Below are positions 25,927-34,246 of a DNA stretch of 64,000 nucleotides, piece by piece. The notes under the pieces were generated by a model, which did not search any database, was not told the origin of the DNA, and saw only the letters and a program-made list of their open reading frames with translations. Both the position numbers and the translations under genes were made by a program. This DNA comes from Bacillota bacterium (GTDB lineage: Bacteria; Bacillota; Clostridia; Acetivibrionales; DTU013), in NCBI GenBank assembly GCA_023411575.1, contig JAEYOP010000020.1, positions 124,001 through 188,000 of the forward strand. The letters are read 5' to 3'. Positions within the stretch are counted from its first letter, which is position 1, and each line of letters begins with the position of its first letter.

Positions 25927-27267
25927 ATGTCAAACAAAAACTGCTGCGTAAGCAAAATCAACTATACGGTCTCCTCCCTCCTGGGGGGAGAAGGAGCTTC
26001 CATCATAAAGAATGAAGAAAGCCATGTCAACAGGGTTCTTGGCGTGCCTGTCTCAGCAGAGGAGTATATGCGGCTGGAGCAGACTGTCAAATATATCGGC
26101 GTAACCGACAGGTTCAAGGATGTGATCAGGACCTTCCGCGTTCCCGAAACGGAGACGCCGGCGGGTTTTCGGACGGAGCTTGTCTATGAGTCCGCTGGGG
26201 TACTCCGGGTTGATCTGGTAAGGGATATCGCCTATGACAGGAACGGAAAGAAGCGACCAACCAATCTCCTGTTCTCGGCGGACAGCGCAAATCCGTATGA
26301 GGTGGCTCCCGTAAGCAATCTCCTGGCCAACCTGACCTGCAATCCGGGGATCATTTACGATCTTTTCATAAACAACCCGAAGGCGAATATCGGCAACAGG
26401 TTCAAAAATCGCGACGAGGTGATGAACGAGATCGGGAACATCCTGGGACCGGGCTGCGATATCAGCGTCGAATTGAATGACCCCTTCGGCAGCACGGAAG
26501 AAGAGATCCTGGAAGAAGCGGCGAAATTCAGGGAGATGCTGTCCGAGTACAGAGTGGTGATCAAGGTCCCTCACACAGGACCTGTTAATGCAGAAAACGT
26601 GAAGGAACTGCTTACCGGTGATAAGAGGTTCGGCAGGAGATACAGCCAGCCGGACACAAGGGACGCCTTCCGGGGCCACAACCTGGCTCTCATGCTTGCC
26701 GAGCACGGCTACAGGGTGAACTTCACCCTCATGTTCGAGCCCTACCAGACAGCGCTTGCCCTTCAGGCGAGGCCATACTTTATCAACAGCTTTATCAGGC
26801 ACAGGAACTTGCAGTCGGCACAGATGAAGAGCCTGCTCGATCTGTATGGCGTAAGCGGGGATGAAACGTATCTTGTCAGGCTGCGGGACATGCTGGTGGA
26901 AAAGGATTACCTGGCGGCAGGCGAAGGCGATTACAGCATCCTGAAAGCCAAAAAAGCGGCCGAGGATCTCCTGAAATACCGCCTCTACAATACCGGCGAG
27001 GGCTGCGACGGCCTGGACGGCGTAAGACATAACCTGAGGGTGTTGAGGAACTGCAATATGCCCGATACGAGGCTCATTATCTGCAGTATGGAAGGGGACT
27101 GGAACTATCCGGATATTGACAAGCTTCTTGCGGAGCCGGAATTTGAAGACATGGTCGGAAAGGTTGTCCTTACCGCCGAACCGCAGTATCTTGCCAGGTT
27201 CTCCTCCGCAAACCAGGTCATTTCCTATCAGCGCAGGTTCATGAACGCCGCAAACGGACAGAATTAA
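25927..27267 (+). CDS. Divergent transaldolase/fructose-6-phosphate-aldolase-family protein
   Basis: No close characterised relative is recognised. The 446-residue protein keeps the class I transaldolase order: FSADSANPYEV near 116-126 (first-strand Asp), LTCNPGIIYD near 136-145 (matching TTNPSII), VVIKVPHTGP near 210-219 with the candidate Schiff-base Lys at about 213, YRVNFTLMFEPYQTALA near 262-278, and YFINSFIRHR near 284-293 (matching the ISPFVGR phosphate-loop region). It is about twice the length of FSA-type enzymes, with an extra N-terminal 110 residues and a C-terminal 150. It lies between an aldo/keto reductase and a PMI-like cupin in operon B. A sugar C-C bond lyase or transferase role is inferred. 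Confidence 0.72.
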   Translation: MSNKNCCVSKINYTVSSLLGGEGASIIKNEESHVNRVLGVPVSAEEYMRLEQTVKYIGVTDRFKDVIRTFRVPETETPAGFRTELVYESAGVLRVDLVRDIAYDRNGKKRPTNLLFSADSANPYEVAPVSNLLANLTCNPGIIYDLFINNPKANIGNRFKNRDEVMNEIGNILGPGCDISVELNDPFGSTEEEILEEAAKFREMLSEYRVVIKVPHTGPVNAENVKELLTGDKRFGRRYSQPDTRDAFRGHNLALMLAEHGYRVNFTLMFEPYQTALALQARPYFINSFIRHRNLQSAQMKSLLDLYGVSGDETYLVRLRDMLVEKDYLAAGEGDYSILKAKKAAEDLLKYRLYNTGEGCDGLDGVRHNLRVLRNCNMPDTRLIICSMEGDWNYPDIDKLLAEPEFEDMVGKVVLTAEPQYLARFSSANQVISYQRRFMNAANGQN

Positions 27268-27299
27268 ATTGGAGTGACATTCCGGAGAGGAGGGTGCAT

Positions 27300-28511
27300 A
27301 TGAGAAAAAAAGAGATTGTAAAGGCGACATTTCAAAAGTATGAAGGCATTTTCCGGCTGATGCCGAATTTTCTTCCCAGAAATTTTGCGAAGCCGGGACA
27401 TCGCCTGCGTTTGCATCCCGATGATTATTTTGCTCTCGGCACGGCCCGGGGAGCGATAAAGGAACGCTGGTTCTCATCGGTCGTGGCCGCGCTCAACGGA
27501 GACCTGTCGCCTGCGGATGAGGGACTGAGCTACGTTGCGCCGACGGACAATATGGACGACAAGTTCCTTTTCAAGGATGCCTGCGACGAGTTGAAAGCCG
27601 AGCTCATCGGTGACGAATTGTACAAAAAGTACGGCACGTGGCCCATGTTCGCCAAGTTTTTCGATTATGCAACGCCCCTGTTCCACCACCTGCACCTCAG
27701 GAACGAGGACGCCGCCCTGATCGGAAGGCTGGGCAAACCGGAAGCCTATTATTTTCCGTGGCAGTACAACAACTATCCCGGGGAGTTTCCGGTGACGTAT
27801 TTCGGTTTTGACAGTACGGTAACAAAGAATGAGGTCAGGGAAAGACTGCTGGATTTTGGAGCAAGAGACACCAACATCACCGAGCTTTCACGGGCATACA
27901 GGATCGCCCTGGGCACCGGCTGGTACACGCCTCCGGGAGTGGTGCACGCTCCGGGCTCCATCCTCACGTATGAGCCCCAATGGAACAGCGATGTGAACTC
28001 CATATTCGAGAATGTTGTTTCAGGGGAAGTGTACAGTAAGGAATACCTTACAGGGAATTGTCCGGAAGACAGGAAGAACGATATCGATTTCATCATGAAC
28101 CTGATGGATTGGGAAAAGAACGTGGATCCCGATTACAGGAAAACATACTTCAGGCCGCCGATCATATGGGATGACGTTGAGGGCCGGTATATCGAGAAAT
28201 GGGTGTGTTACGGGAATCCCTTCGTGGGTGCGAAGGAACTGACGGTACTGCCCGGACAAACCGTTACCATAAAGGACAAGGCGGCTTACGGCTGTGTCAT
28301 CATCCAGGGACACGGCAGGTTTGGCGCATATGCGGATGCAGAGGCCGCCATCATGCTTCGGTACGGGCAGTTGAGCGGAGACGAATATTTCGTAAGCGAA
28401 TATGCGGCGGCCAAGGGAGTGGAGATCAGCAACAACAGCAGGTTTGAACCGTTGGTGATATTGAAGCATTTCGGTCCGAACAATCCGGATATGCCCATGG
28501 ATGCGATATAA
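27300..28511 (+). CDS. Phosphomannose-isomerase-like cupin protein
   Basis: This 403-residue protein looks like a two-cupin class I mannose-6-phosphate-isomerase relative. FHHLHLRNEDAALIGRLGKP near 137-156 carries candidate metal His residues; TGWYTPPGVVHAPGSILTYE near 217-236 resembles the PMI motif in which a His and a Glu bind Zn; a C-terminal cupin-like part has LTVLPGQTVTIKDKAAYG. The N-terminus is atypical. GAGAGGAGGG supports ATG 27300 over GTG 27294. It sits between the transaldolase-like gene and aldo/keto reductase 2, so an aldose-ketose isomerisation of an intermediate is plausible. The substrate is unknown and phosphate dependence cannot be judged. Confidence 0.65.
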   Translation: MRKKEIVKATFQKYEGIFRLMPNFLPRNFAKPGHRLRLHPDDYFALGTARGAIKERWFSSVVAALNGDLSPADEGLSYVAPTDNMDDKFLFKDACDELKAELIGDELYKKYGTWPMFAKFFDYATPLFHHLHLRNEDAALIGRLGKPEAYYFPWQYNNYPGEFPVTYFGFDSTVTKNEVRERLLDFGARDTNITELSRAYRIALGTGWYTPPGVVHAPGSILTYEPQWNSDVNSIFENVVSGEVYSKEYLTGNCPEDRKNDIDFIMNLMDWEKNVDPDYRKTYFRPPIIWDDVEGRYIEKWVCYGNPFVGAKELTVLPGQTVTIKDKAAYGCVIIQGHGRFGAYADAEAAIMLRYGQLSGDEYFVSEYAAAKGVEISNNSRFEPLVILKHFGPNNPDMPMDAI

Positions 28512-28554
28512 GAAGGATCGACCGGATATTTCCGGGGATGGAGGGTGACGGTAC

Positions 28555-29544
28555 ATGAAAAAGAGGATTCTCGGGAAAACCGGATTTGAAGTAAGCGAGT
28601 TTGCGCTGGGAGGGGTATTCCTCTCGCAAGCCTCCGGAAATACGTTTGAGGAGTCAAAAAGCGCCGTGCTGAAAGCACTGGAGCTCGGTGTCAATTATAT
28701 CGATACCGCTCCGATGTACGGCAATAGCGAAGAGATCCTTGGAAGGGCCCTTGAGGGCTATGACAAACCGGTCGTCCTTTCCACGAAGCTTGGAGCGTAT
28801 CCCGAGCCTTTCCTGCCGAAGGACAGGGATTGCCTCATGAGATCGGTGGAGCACAGCCTTCAGATGTTGAAAATCGACCGGATCGATCTCCTGATGATCC
28901 ACGAGCCGGACCGGCCGGGACAGTTCGATTGGTGGACCGACTTTGAAAACTTCCGGGGACCTGTCATGGATCTGCTGGATGAGTTAAAGAGGACGGGTGT
29001 TGTCAAATATATCGGCCTTGGAGGGACCACTTCCCACGAGCTGGCACGTCTTATCGATACCGGCAGGTTCGACGTGGTCCTGACGGCGTTCAATTACAGT
29101 GCGCTCTGGAGGGAGGCGGAAATAGAAATCCTTCCGGCGGCAAAAAGACAAGGGATGGGGATTGTGATCGGAGCGCCGTTCCAGCAAGGCGCCCTCGCCG
29201 TACGCTATGACGGCCAGGTCAGGAACGGGGCGTCGTGGATGAGCCTTGCCAGGAGGAAGCAGTTCCTGGCATTTTACGACTTCCTGGATGAAATCGGCAT
29301 GTCCATAACGGAAATCTGCGTCAGATTCGTCATTTCCAATCCGGACATATCCTGCCTGCTGATGGGGATCAAGTCCGTCGGGGAAGCAATCCAGAATGCG
29401 GCCGCCATAGGAAAGGGTCCTCTGCCCGCGGATATCCTGAAGCGTCTGGATGAAATAGCGGCAATGGTTCCCTTCAGACCTTTCGAAGAACCGTTCCAGC
29501 TGCCGTTCACCCGGGACTACAAAGGTCCGGGGAAGACAAGGTAA
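28555..29544 (+). CDS. Aldo/keto reductase 2
   Basis: This 329-residue protein has NYIDTAPMYGNSEEILGRAL (catalytic Asp and Tyr), VVLSTKLGAYPEP (Lys) and LLMIHEPDRPGQFDWW (His). The last motif, with its longer loop, is typical of the L-fucose/D-threo-aldose dehydrogenase side of the family. GGAGGGTGAC precedes ATG 28555. It is the last enzyme gene of operon B; the AraC regulators follow about 100 bases later with their own promoter. An aldose dehydrogenase or keto-sugar reductase role is inferred. Confidence 0.87.
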   Translation: MKKRILGKTGFEVSEFALGGVFLSQASGNTFEESKSAVLKALELGVNYIDTAPMYGNSEEILGRALEGYDKPVVLSTKLGAYPEPFLPKDRDCLMRSVEHSLQMLKIDRIDLLMIHEPDRPGQFDWWTDFENFRGPVMDLLDELKRTGVVKYIGLGGTTSHELARLIDTGRFDVVLTAFNYSALWREAEIEILPAAKRQGMGIVIGAPFQQGALAVRYDGQVRNGASWMSLARRKQFLAFYDFLDEIGMSITEICVRFVISNPDISCLLMGIKSVGEAIQNAAAIGKGPLPADILKRLDEIAAMVPFRPFEEPFQLPFTRDYKGPGKTR

Positions 29545-29571
29545 ATACACTTTGTGAAAAGGTGAAAGTGA

Positions 29572-29616
29572 ATGAACTTCCCTGTCATATCGTTTATAAT
29601 GGTATGCCCGGGAAGT
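29572..29616 (+). promoter_or_regulatory. Promoter of AraC gene 1 with flanking inverted repeat
   Basis: ATGAAC (29572), a 17-base spacer and TATAAT (29595-29600). The inverted repeat ACTTCCC (29576-29582) and GGGAAGT (29610-29616) with a 27-base gap brackets the -10. The same structure is found before AraC gene 2. Confidence 0.7.
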
Positions 29617-29645
29617 ATTTTCATTGCGGGTAAAGAGGTGCTTCT

Positions 29646-30482
29646 ATGAAAGACAACCTGTTGTACTCCAGGATGATCGATTTTATTGAGACGTTTTCCC
29701 TTGACTCCATAGAGTTTATCTCATCGATGCGTTATTTGCCGAAGGCCGCAGGAAGGAATATCGACAAATACCACTCCCATGATTTTTTCGAAATCAATTA
29801 TTCCAACCGCGGAAGATCCAGGTTTAAAATCGAGGAGCAGGAATTTGAATTCAGGCCCTTCGATTTTGTGATCATTCCCCCGGGAGCGATCCATGGAAGA
29901 CAGCTTTATGCCGAATCGGAGGAGGAGATTATCGTCATCTGGTTCAAAATGAAGGCGGATATGGAGAAGAGAGTTATTGTCAATATCAATGACAAGAATC
30001 AGGTATATCATTGGCTTTCTGATGAAATACAGAAGCAGTCGGAAAAAGACAGAATACTGAAGAAGGAATTGATCCACCACTATCTGAAAGGTCTGCTGCT
30101 GCAGGCCAGACAGTACCTGTTTCACTCCGGCGAGCACGAGTCGACGGATGTTGTGGATTTTGCGGTCCGCTACATTCATGACAACATTTATATGCCGGAT
30201 CTCAATATCGGCTCGATTTCCTCACTGGTCAACCTGTCGCCCGAATATTTCTCCAGGCTTTTTAAAAAGAAGACCAACGTATCGCCGGGTGTATTTATCA
30301 CCCGCTGTAAAATCAACGAAGCAAAAAAGCTCCTGGCCAGCGGCGCCTATATGATGAGTGAAATTGCTTATGCGCTGGGGTACATGAACCAATTCTATTT
30401 CAGCAAGCAGTTTAAGCAATTTACAGGAGTTACCCCGTCCGAGTATAAAAAACAAAACGCGGAAGAAGAAGGTTTCCACTAA
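29646..30482 (+). CDS. AraC-family transcription regulator 1
   Basis: This 278-residue protein has an N-terminal cupin-like sugar-sensing domain (HDFFEINYSNRGR, then FDFVIIPPGAIHG) and a C-terminal double helix-turn-helix (IGSISSLVNLSPEYFSRLFK, then AYALGYMNQFYFSKQFKQ and TGVTPSEYKK). AAGAGG precedes ATG 29646. It is a close tandem paralogue of the next gene. It is the most likely activator of the three direct-repeat promoters of this island, at 20000, 31449 and 33089. Confidence 0.92.
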   Translation: MKDNLLYSRMIDFIETFSLDSIEFISSMRYLPKAAGRNIDKYHSHDFFEINYSNRGRSRFKIEEQEFEFRPFDFVIIPPGAIHGRQLYAESEEEIIVIWFKMKADMEKRVIVNINDKNQVYHWLSDEIQKQSEKDRILKKELIHHYLKGLLLQARQYLFHSGEHESTDVVDFAVRYIHDNIYMPDLNIGSISSLVNLSPEYFSRLFKKKTNVSPGVFITRCKINEAKKLLASGAYMMSEIAYALGYMNQFYFSKQFKQFTGVTPSEYKKQNAEEEGFH

Positions 30483-30530
30483 CCCGTAACAGGACAATAA
30501 ATTGTATATTCGTATCCATAGAACGTCAAA

Positions 30531-30575
30531 TTGAACTTCCCAGCCATATCGTTTATAATGAAATGACCGGGAAGT
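30531..30575 (+). promoter_or_regulatory. Promoter of AraC gene 2 with flanking inverted repeat
   Basis: TTGAAC (30531-30536), a 17-base spacer and TATAAT (30554-30559) form a strong sigmaA promoter. ACTTCCC (30535) and GGGAAGT (30569) bracket it with the same 27-base gap as at gene 1, so promoter and gene were duplicated together. Confidence 0.75.
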
Positions 30576-30604
30576 ATTTTTTATTGCGGAAAAAAGGGGC
30601 TTTT

Positions 30605-31423
30605 ATGAAGAACAACCTGCTGTATTCAAAAATGATCGATTTTATCGAGACCTTCGACCTCGATTCCATTGAGTTTATCTCAGCACAGGCCCCGAGAAGA
30701 GGGATCGATATTTACCACACCCACGATTTTTTTGAAATTAATTATTCCAACCGCGGAAGATCCAGATTCAAAATCGAGGAGCAGGAATTTGAATTCAGAC
30801 CCTTCGATTTTGTGATCATTCCTCCGGGAGCAAATCATGGAAGCCGGCTTTATGCCAAATCGGAAGATAACATCCTGATTATCTGGTTAAAAATGAAAGC
30901 GGACATGGGAAAAAAGGTCATTATCAATATCAACGACAAGAACCAGGTGTTTCATTGGCTTTGCAATGAAATACAAAGGCAGTCGGAGCTGGAAAAGGAA
31001 CTGAAAGGGGAATTGATTCACACCTACCTGAAGGCTTCGCTGCTGCAGGCCAGACAGTACCTGCTCCATTCCAGCGAGTATGAGTCCATGGACGTTGTAG
31101 GGTTTGCGATCCGGTACATTCATGACAACATATACATGCCGGACCTCAACATCGGTTCGATTTCGTCGCTGCTGAACCTGTCTCCGGAATATTTCTCGAG
31201 GCTTTTTAAAAAAAAGACCAACGTATCGCCCGGCGCGTTCATTAACCTCTGCAAAATCAACGAAGCCAAAAAGCTCCTGACAAGCGGCAGCTTTACGATG
31301 AACGAAATCGCTTATGCGCTGGGATACATGAATCAATTTTATTTCAGCAAACAATTCAAGCAAATTACGGGAGTCACTCCGTCCGAGTATAAAAGGCAGA
31401 ACATGGAAGAAAAATTCCATTGA
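30605..31423 (+). CDS. AraC-family transcription regulator 2 (tandem paralogue)
   Basis: This 272-residue protein is highly similar to the preceding regulator over its whole length, including an identical 37-residue block that begins HDFFEINYSN and ends IIPPGA, and an almost identical C-terminal DNA-binding domain. It lacks a short segment near residue 30 and one near 130 relative to paralogue 1. The frame is open from 30563, but AAAGGGG upstream and alignment with paralogue 1 support ATG 30605 (MKNNLLYSKMIDF). Near-identical DNA-binding helices suggest shared target sites; differences lie mainly in the sensing half. Confidence 0.92.
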   Translation: MKNNLLYSKMIDFIETFDLDSIEFISAQAPRRGIDIYHTHDFFEINYSNRGRSRFKIEEQEFEFRPFDFVIIPPGANHGSRLYAKSEDNILIIWLKMKADMGKKVIININDKNQVFHWLCNEIQRQSELEKELKGELIHTYLKASLLQARQYLLHSSEYESMDVVGFAIRYIHDNIYMPDLNIGSISSLLNLSPEYFSRLFKKKTNVSPGAFINLCKINEAKKLLTSGSFTMNEIAYALGYMNQFYFSKQFKQITGVTPSEYKRQNMEEKFH

Positions 31424-31448
31424 TCCACAACATGTCAGAAAATTATAT

Positions 31449-31497
31449 ATTCCTATTATAATCCTGCATTATGTTTTCCAGAGAAAGATGCTAAGAT
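31449..31497 (+). promoter_or_regulatory. Candidate AraC-activated promoter of dehydratase 2
   Basis: ATTCCTATTA (31449) and ATTATG (31468) start 19 bases apart, and TAAGAT (31492-31497) stands 24 bases after the second, exactly as at 20000 and 33089. The shared GCATT just before and in the second half-site is kept. The half-sites are less conserved than in the other two copies. Confidence 0.5.
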
Positions 31498-31565
31498 AAT
31501 ATTGCATTTATTAAAGCTTGCGTAAGCCATGAAAGGTAGGATGCAAGCAAATCGGGGGGACAAAA

Positions 31566-32966
31566 ATGCCGGACCGTTTCGAATCAGCGCTGAATCATGT
31601 CAACACCTACTCAAAGCCATCCGAACTTAAAATTACGGATATGAGGTTTGTGGATCTGATGGGCGCGCCGATGCATTGCATTCTGGTAAAGATCTATACC
31701 AACCAGGGAATCACGGGGATCGGGGAAATCAGAGATTACGGAAGCCGCACCTATGCGGCGATGCTGAAAGGGCGCCTTCTGGGGGAGAACCCCTGCAATG
31801 TGGATAAGCTGTTCCGCCGGATCAGGCAGTTCAGCGGGCCTGCGCGGCAGGCAGGCGGTCCCGCCGGCATCGAAATTGCGTTGTGGGATCTGGCCGGCAA
31901 AGCCTATGGCGTTCCCGTCTATCAGATGCTGGGCGGCAAGTTCCGCGATTCCGTGCGGGCATATTGCGATTTGGGATACAATACGCCGGGCATCATAGGC
32001 GATGGCTGCAAGATGGGCGAGCGTCTGAAAAGGTTTGTGGACGAATACGGCTTTACCATGGTCAAAGCGATCCTGGGAATAGAGAACCTCCAGGAACGTT
32101 ACCCCGAGGAGGAGCTGATTTCCGCGCCCGGCGATTCCGTGAAGGAATTGTGCGACGCGCTGCGGTACAACAATGAATACCTGAGAAACCGCCGGGATAC
32201 CCTGGACGGCGAAAATTATCAACGCCGGAATCGCGCCTATGACATTGTAAACACCGAGCATGCCCATACCATGTTCCGTATAACGGACAGAGGGCTGGAA
32301 AGATATGAGGAGCAAGTTGCGCATATGCGCGAAAAGCTTGGATACAAAATACCGCTGGCCATCGATCACCTGGGATACCTGAACCTGGAAGACGCCGCGC
32401 GGCTGCTGCGCCGCCTGGAGAAATACAATCTGCTGTGGGTGGAAGACATGCTGCCCTGCACCTATACGGAGGAATACAAGCGCCTGAGGCAGCTGACCTC
32501 CACGCCGATGGCCACGGGCGAGGACCTTTCCACGCAGGAAAGCTTTGAAGGGCTGATCTTCAACAGGGCGGTGCCCATCATCCATCCCGACATTTGTTCC
32601 ACAGGCATTTACGAGGCAAAGAAGATCGGCGACCTGGCCCAGCGTTATCATGTGGCCATGGCCGCGCACATGTGCGAAACGCCTGTCGCGGCGCTGGCTA
32701 CGGCCCATATGGGCGTCGCGACCGAAAACTTCATCGCCACTGAGTTCAATGCGCCGGATGTCCCATGGTGGGACGACATCATTACCGGCTTTGACGGGAA
32801 GATTATCAGGAACGGATTCATCCGTGTGCCGGACAAACCGGGCCTCGGTTTTGACGATATCAACGACGAGGTCATAAAAGAACATTTGATGCCCGGGTAT
32901 CCCGAGCTGTGGGCTCCCACCGGCCAATGGGACCAGGAATACTCCAACGACCGGCTGTTCAGTTAA
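31566..32966 (+). CDS. Enolase-superfamily sugar-acid dehydratase 2
   Basis: This 466-residue paralogue of the protein at 23512 starts with the same FESALNHVNTYSKPSELKIT-type N-terminus. Metal and catalytic positions are kept: AIDHLGYLN (Asp), LWVEDMLPC (Glu), MATGEDLST (Glu), HPDICSTG (Asp) and AAHMCETP (His). The strand-2 motif reads MVKAILG instead of MKMDLS, so the barrel Lys environment differs, which suggests a different sugar-acid stereochemistry. GGGGGGAC precedes ATG 31566. It has its own AraC-type promoter and no cotranscribed neighbour within 270 bases, so it may be expressed alone. Confidence 0.85.
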   Translation: MPDRFESALNHVNTYSKPSELKITDMRFVDLMGAPMHCILVKIYTNQGITGIGEIRDYGSRTYAAMLKGRLLGENPCNVDKLFRRIRQFSGPARQAGGPAGIEIALWDLAGKAYGVPVYQMLGGKFRDSVRAYCDLGYNTPGIIGDGCKMGERLKRFVDEYGFTMVKAILGIENLQERYPEEELISAPGDSVKELCDALRYNNEYLRNRRDTLDGENYQRRNRAYDIVNTEHAHTMFRITDRGLERYEEQVAHMREKLGYKIPLAIDHLGYLNLEDAARLLRRLEKYNLLWVEDMLPCTYTEEYKRLRQLTSTPMATGEDLSTQESFEGLIFNRAVPIIHPDICSTGIYEAKKIGDLAQRYHVAMAAHMCETPVAALATAHMGVATENFIATEFNAPDVPWWDDIITGFDGKIIRNGFIRVPDKPGLGFDDINDEVIKEHLMPGYPELWAPTGQWDQEYSNDRLFS

Positions 32967-33088
32967 GGGATACGCAGACTTTGCGTATGCGTTAATTGAG
33001 CAATGCGCGTGAGCATACGGAACATGGGAAAGCAACGGCTGGAAACAGTTGTATTGAGAAAGACGGGCAAAAGGTCAAGATAATATAT

Positions 33089-33137
33089 ATTCTCATCATA
33101 TTATTGCATTCTCATCTTTTTCCGGAAATGATATGAT
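33089..33137 (+). promoter_or_regulatory. Candidate AraC-activated promoter of operon D
   Basis: ATTCTCATCA (33089) and ATTCTCATC (33108) start 19 bases apart; TATGAT lies at 33132-33137, 24 bases after the second half-site begins. TTATTGCATTCTCAT and the following TTCCGGA are shared with the copy at 20000. The gap from 32967 to 33088 also holds a short hairpin, ATACGCA with TGCGTAT near 32971-32989, without a T-run. Confidence 0.65.
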
Positions 33138-33253
33138 TAATTTACACATAAATAAAGAACCACGCATGTTTGCCGCAATGGAGGCCTTTTCTCGGAACCG
33201 CTTTTACCGGGCGGTTATCAGGATAGAATTTTATATGAATGGAGAAGAAAGGT

Positions 33254-34111
33254 ATGTTCAAGTTCGGAGTGGATACATTTATCTGGGCGGAGAATTTCAG
33301 CGAGAAAGACCTGTGGATCATTCCAAAGGCAAAGGATCTCGGCTTTGAGGTACTGGACATCGCCATCGCGAAGCCGGAAGTATTTCCCGTGGAAGCGGTC
33401 AAAAAGAAATTGAAAGAGACGGGGATTGAGGTGGTGACTACCACCACGCTCAACAACAATACCAATCTGATCTCCCCGGATCCGGCCATCCGGCAGAACG
33501 GCGTCAATTCCATGAAAAAGCTCATAGATATTAACGTGGAACTGGGCTCCAAAATCATCGGCGGAGTCAATTACGCGGCATGGGGATACCTTACGGGGAA
33601 ACCGCGTACGGAACAGGAGTGGAAGTGGTCGGTGGACGCGATGAAGGAAATCGCCGGCTATGCAAAACAAAAAGACAGGGACCTGATCATTGCCGTCGAG
33701 GCGGTGAACCGTTTTGAAACGCATTTCCTGAACATTGCCGAAGATGCGGTGCGCTACTGCAAGGCCGTTGGAACCGGAAACATAAAGGTGCATCTGGACT
33801 GCTTCCACATGATCAGGGAGGAGCTCAGCTACAAGGAAGCTGTGAAGACCTGCGGGAAAGAATATCTGGGCTATGTGCATGTTTGCGAGAGCAACAGGGG
33901 CATTCCCGGCACCGGCCTGGTGCCCTGGACCGAATTTTTCACCGCCGTGAAGGAGATAGGCTATGAAGGCCCCCTGGTTATTGAATCCTTTGACCCCAGC
34001 TTTGAAGAATTGAACGGCCTGTGCGCTATCTGGAGGAAATTCGCGGAATCCGGCGAAGAGCTCGCCGTAAAAGGCCTGGCCAATCTTAAGAAAATTGCGG
34101 CGGGGATCTAG
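33254..34111 (+). CDS. TIM-barrel sugar (phosphate) isomerase/epimerase
   Basis: This 285-residue xylose-isomerase-like TIM barrel belongs to the tagatose/psicose 3-epimerase and erythrulose-phosphate isomerase group. Metal-ligand motifs are IIAVEAVNRFETHFLN (Glu), VHLDCFHMIREE (Asp), GYVHVCESNRGIPGTG (His) and LVIESFDPSF (Glu). GGAGAAGAAAGG supports ATG 33254 (MFKFGVDTFIW) over ATG 33239. It opens operon D ahead of dhaK/dhaL. In known tetritol pathways such a barrel interconverts erythrulose phosphates, which fits these neighbours, but a free-ketose 3-epimerase is equally possible. Confidence 0.85.
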   Translation: MFKFGVDTFIWAENFSEKDLWIIPKAKDLGFEVLDIAIAKPEVFPVEAVKKKLKETGIEVVTTTTLNNNTNLISPDPAIRQNGVNSMKKLIDINVELGSKIIGGVNYAAWGYLTGKPRTEQEWKWSVDAMKEIAGYAKQKDRDLIIAVEAVNRFETHFLNIAEDAVRYCKAVGTGNIKVHLDCFHMIREELSYKEAVKTCGKEYLGYVHVCESNRGIPGTGLVPWTEFFTAVKEIGYEGPLVIESFDPSFEELNGLCAIWRKFAESGEELAVKGLANLKKIAAGI

Positions 34112-34113
34112 CT

Positions 34114-34216
34114 GGGATTATTGCGCCGCCTGCTATTGCGAGATCATCGCAGTTGTGCCGGGATTGTTTCGTTATCGATTCCTCGCAATAATAGTGCAGT
34201 GGAGTGCGGCAATCCC
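34114..34216. repeat. 103-bp imperfect palindromic dispersed-repeat-like element
   Basis: The ends GGGATT (34114) and AATCCC (34211) and the inner pair TATTGCGAG (34134) and CTCGCAATA (34182) form a nested imperfect inverted repeat filling the gap between the TIM-barrel gene and dhaK. The ATTGCGAGGA...CGAAACAATC composition is like short palindromic elements scattered in many bacterial genomes. No coding capacity. Confidence 0.55.
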
Positions 34217-34246
34217 AATTTGGACCATAAGGAAAGGAGTGCTGTC

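Noticed and set aside
33133..33348. A 71-codon frame beginning MINLHINKEP
   Set aside because: It starts at the -10 box and overlaps the TIM-barrel gene in another frame; no ribosome-binding site.
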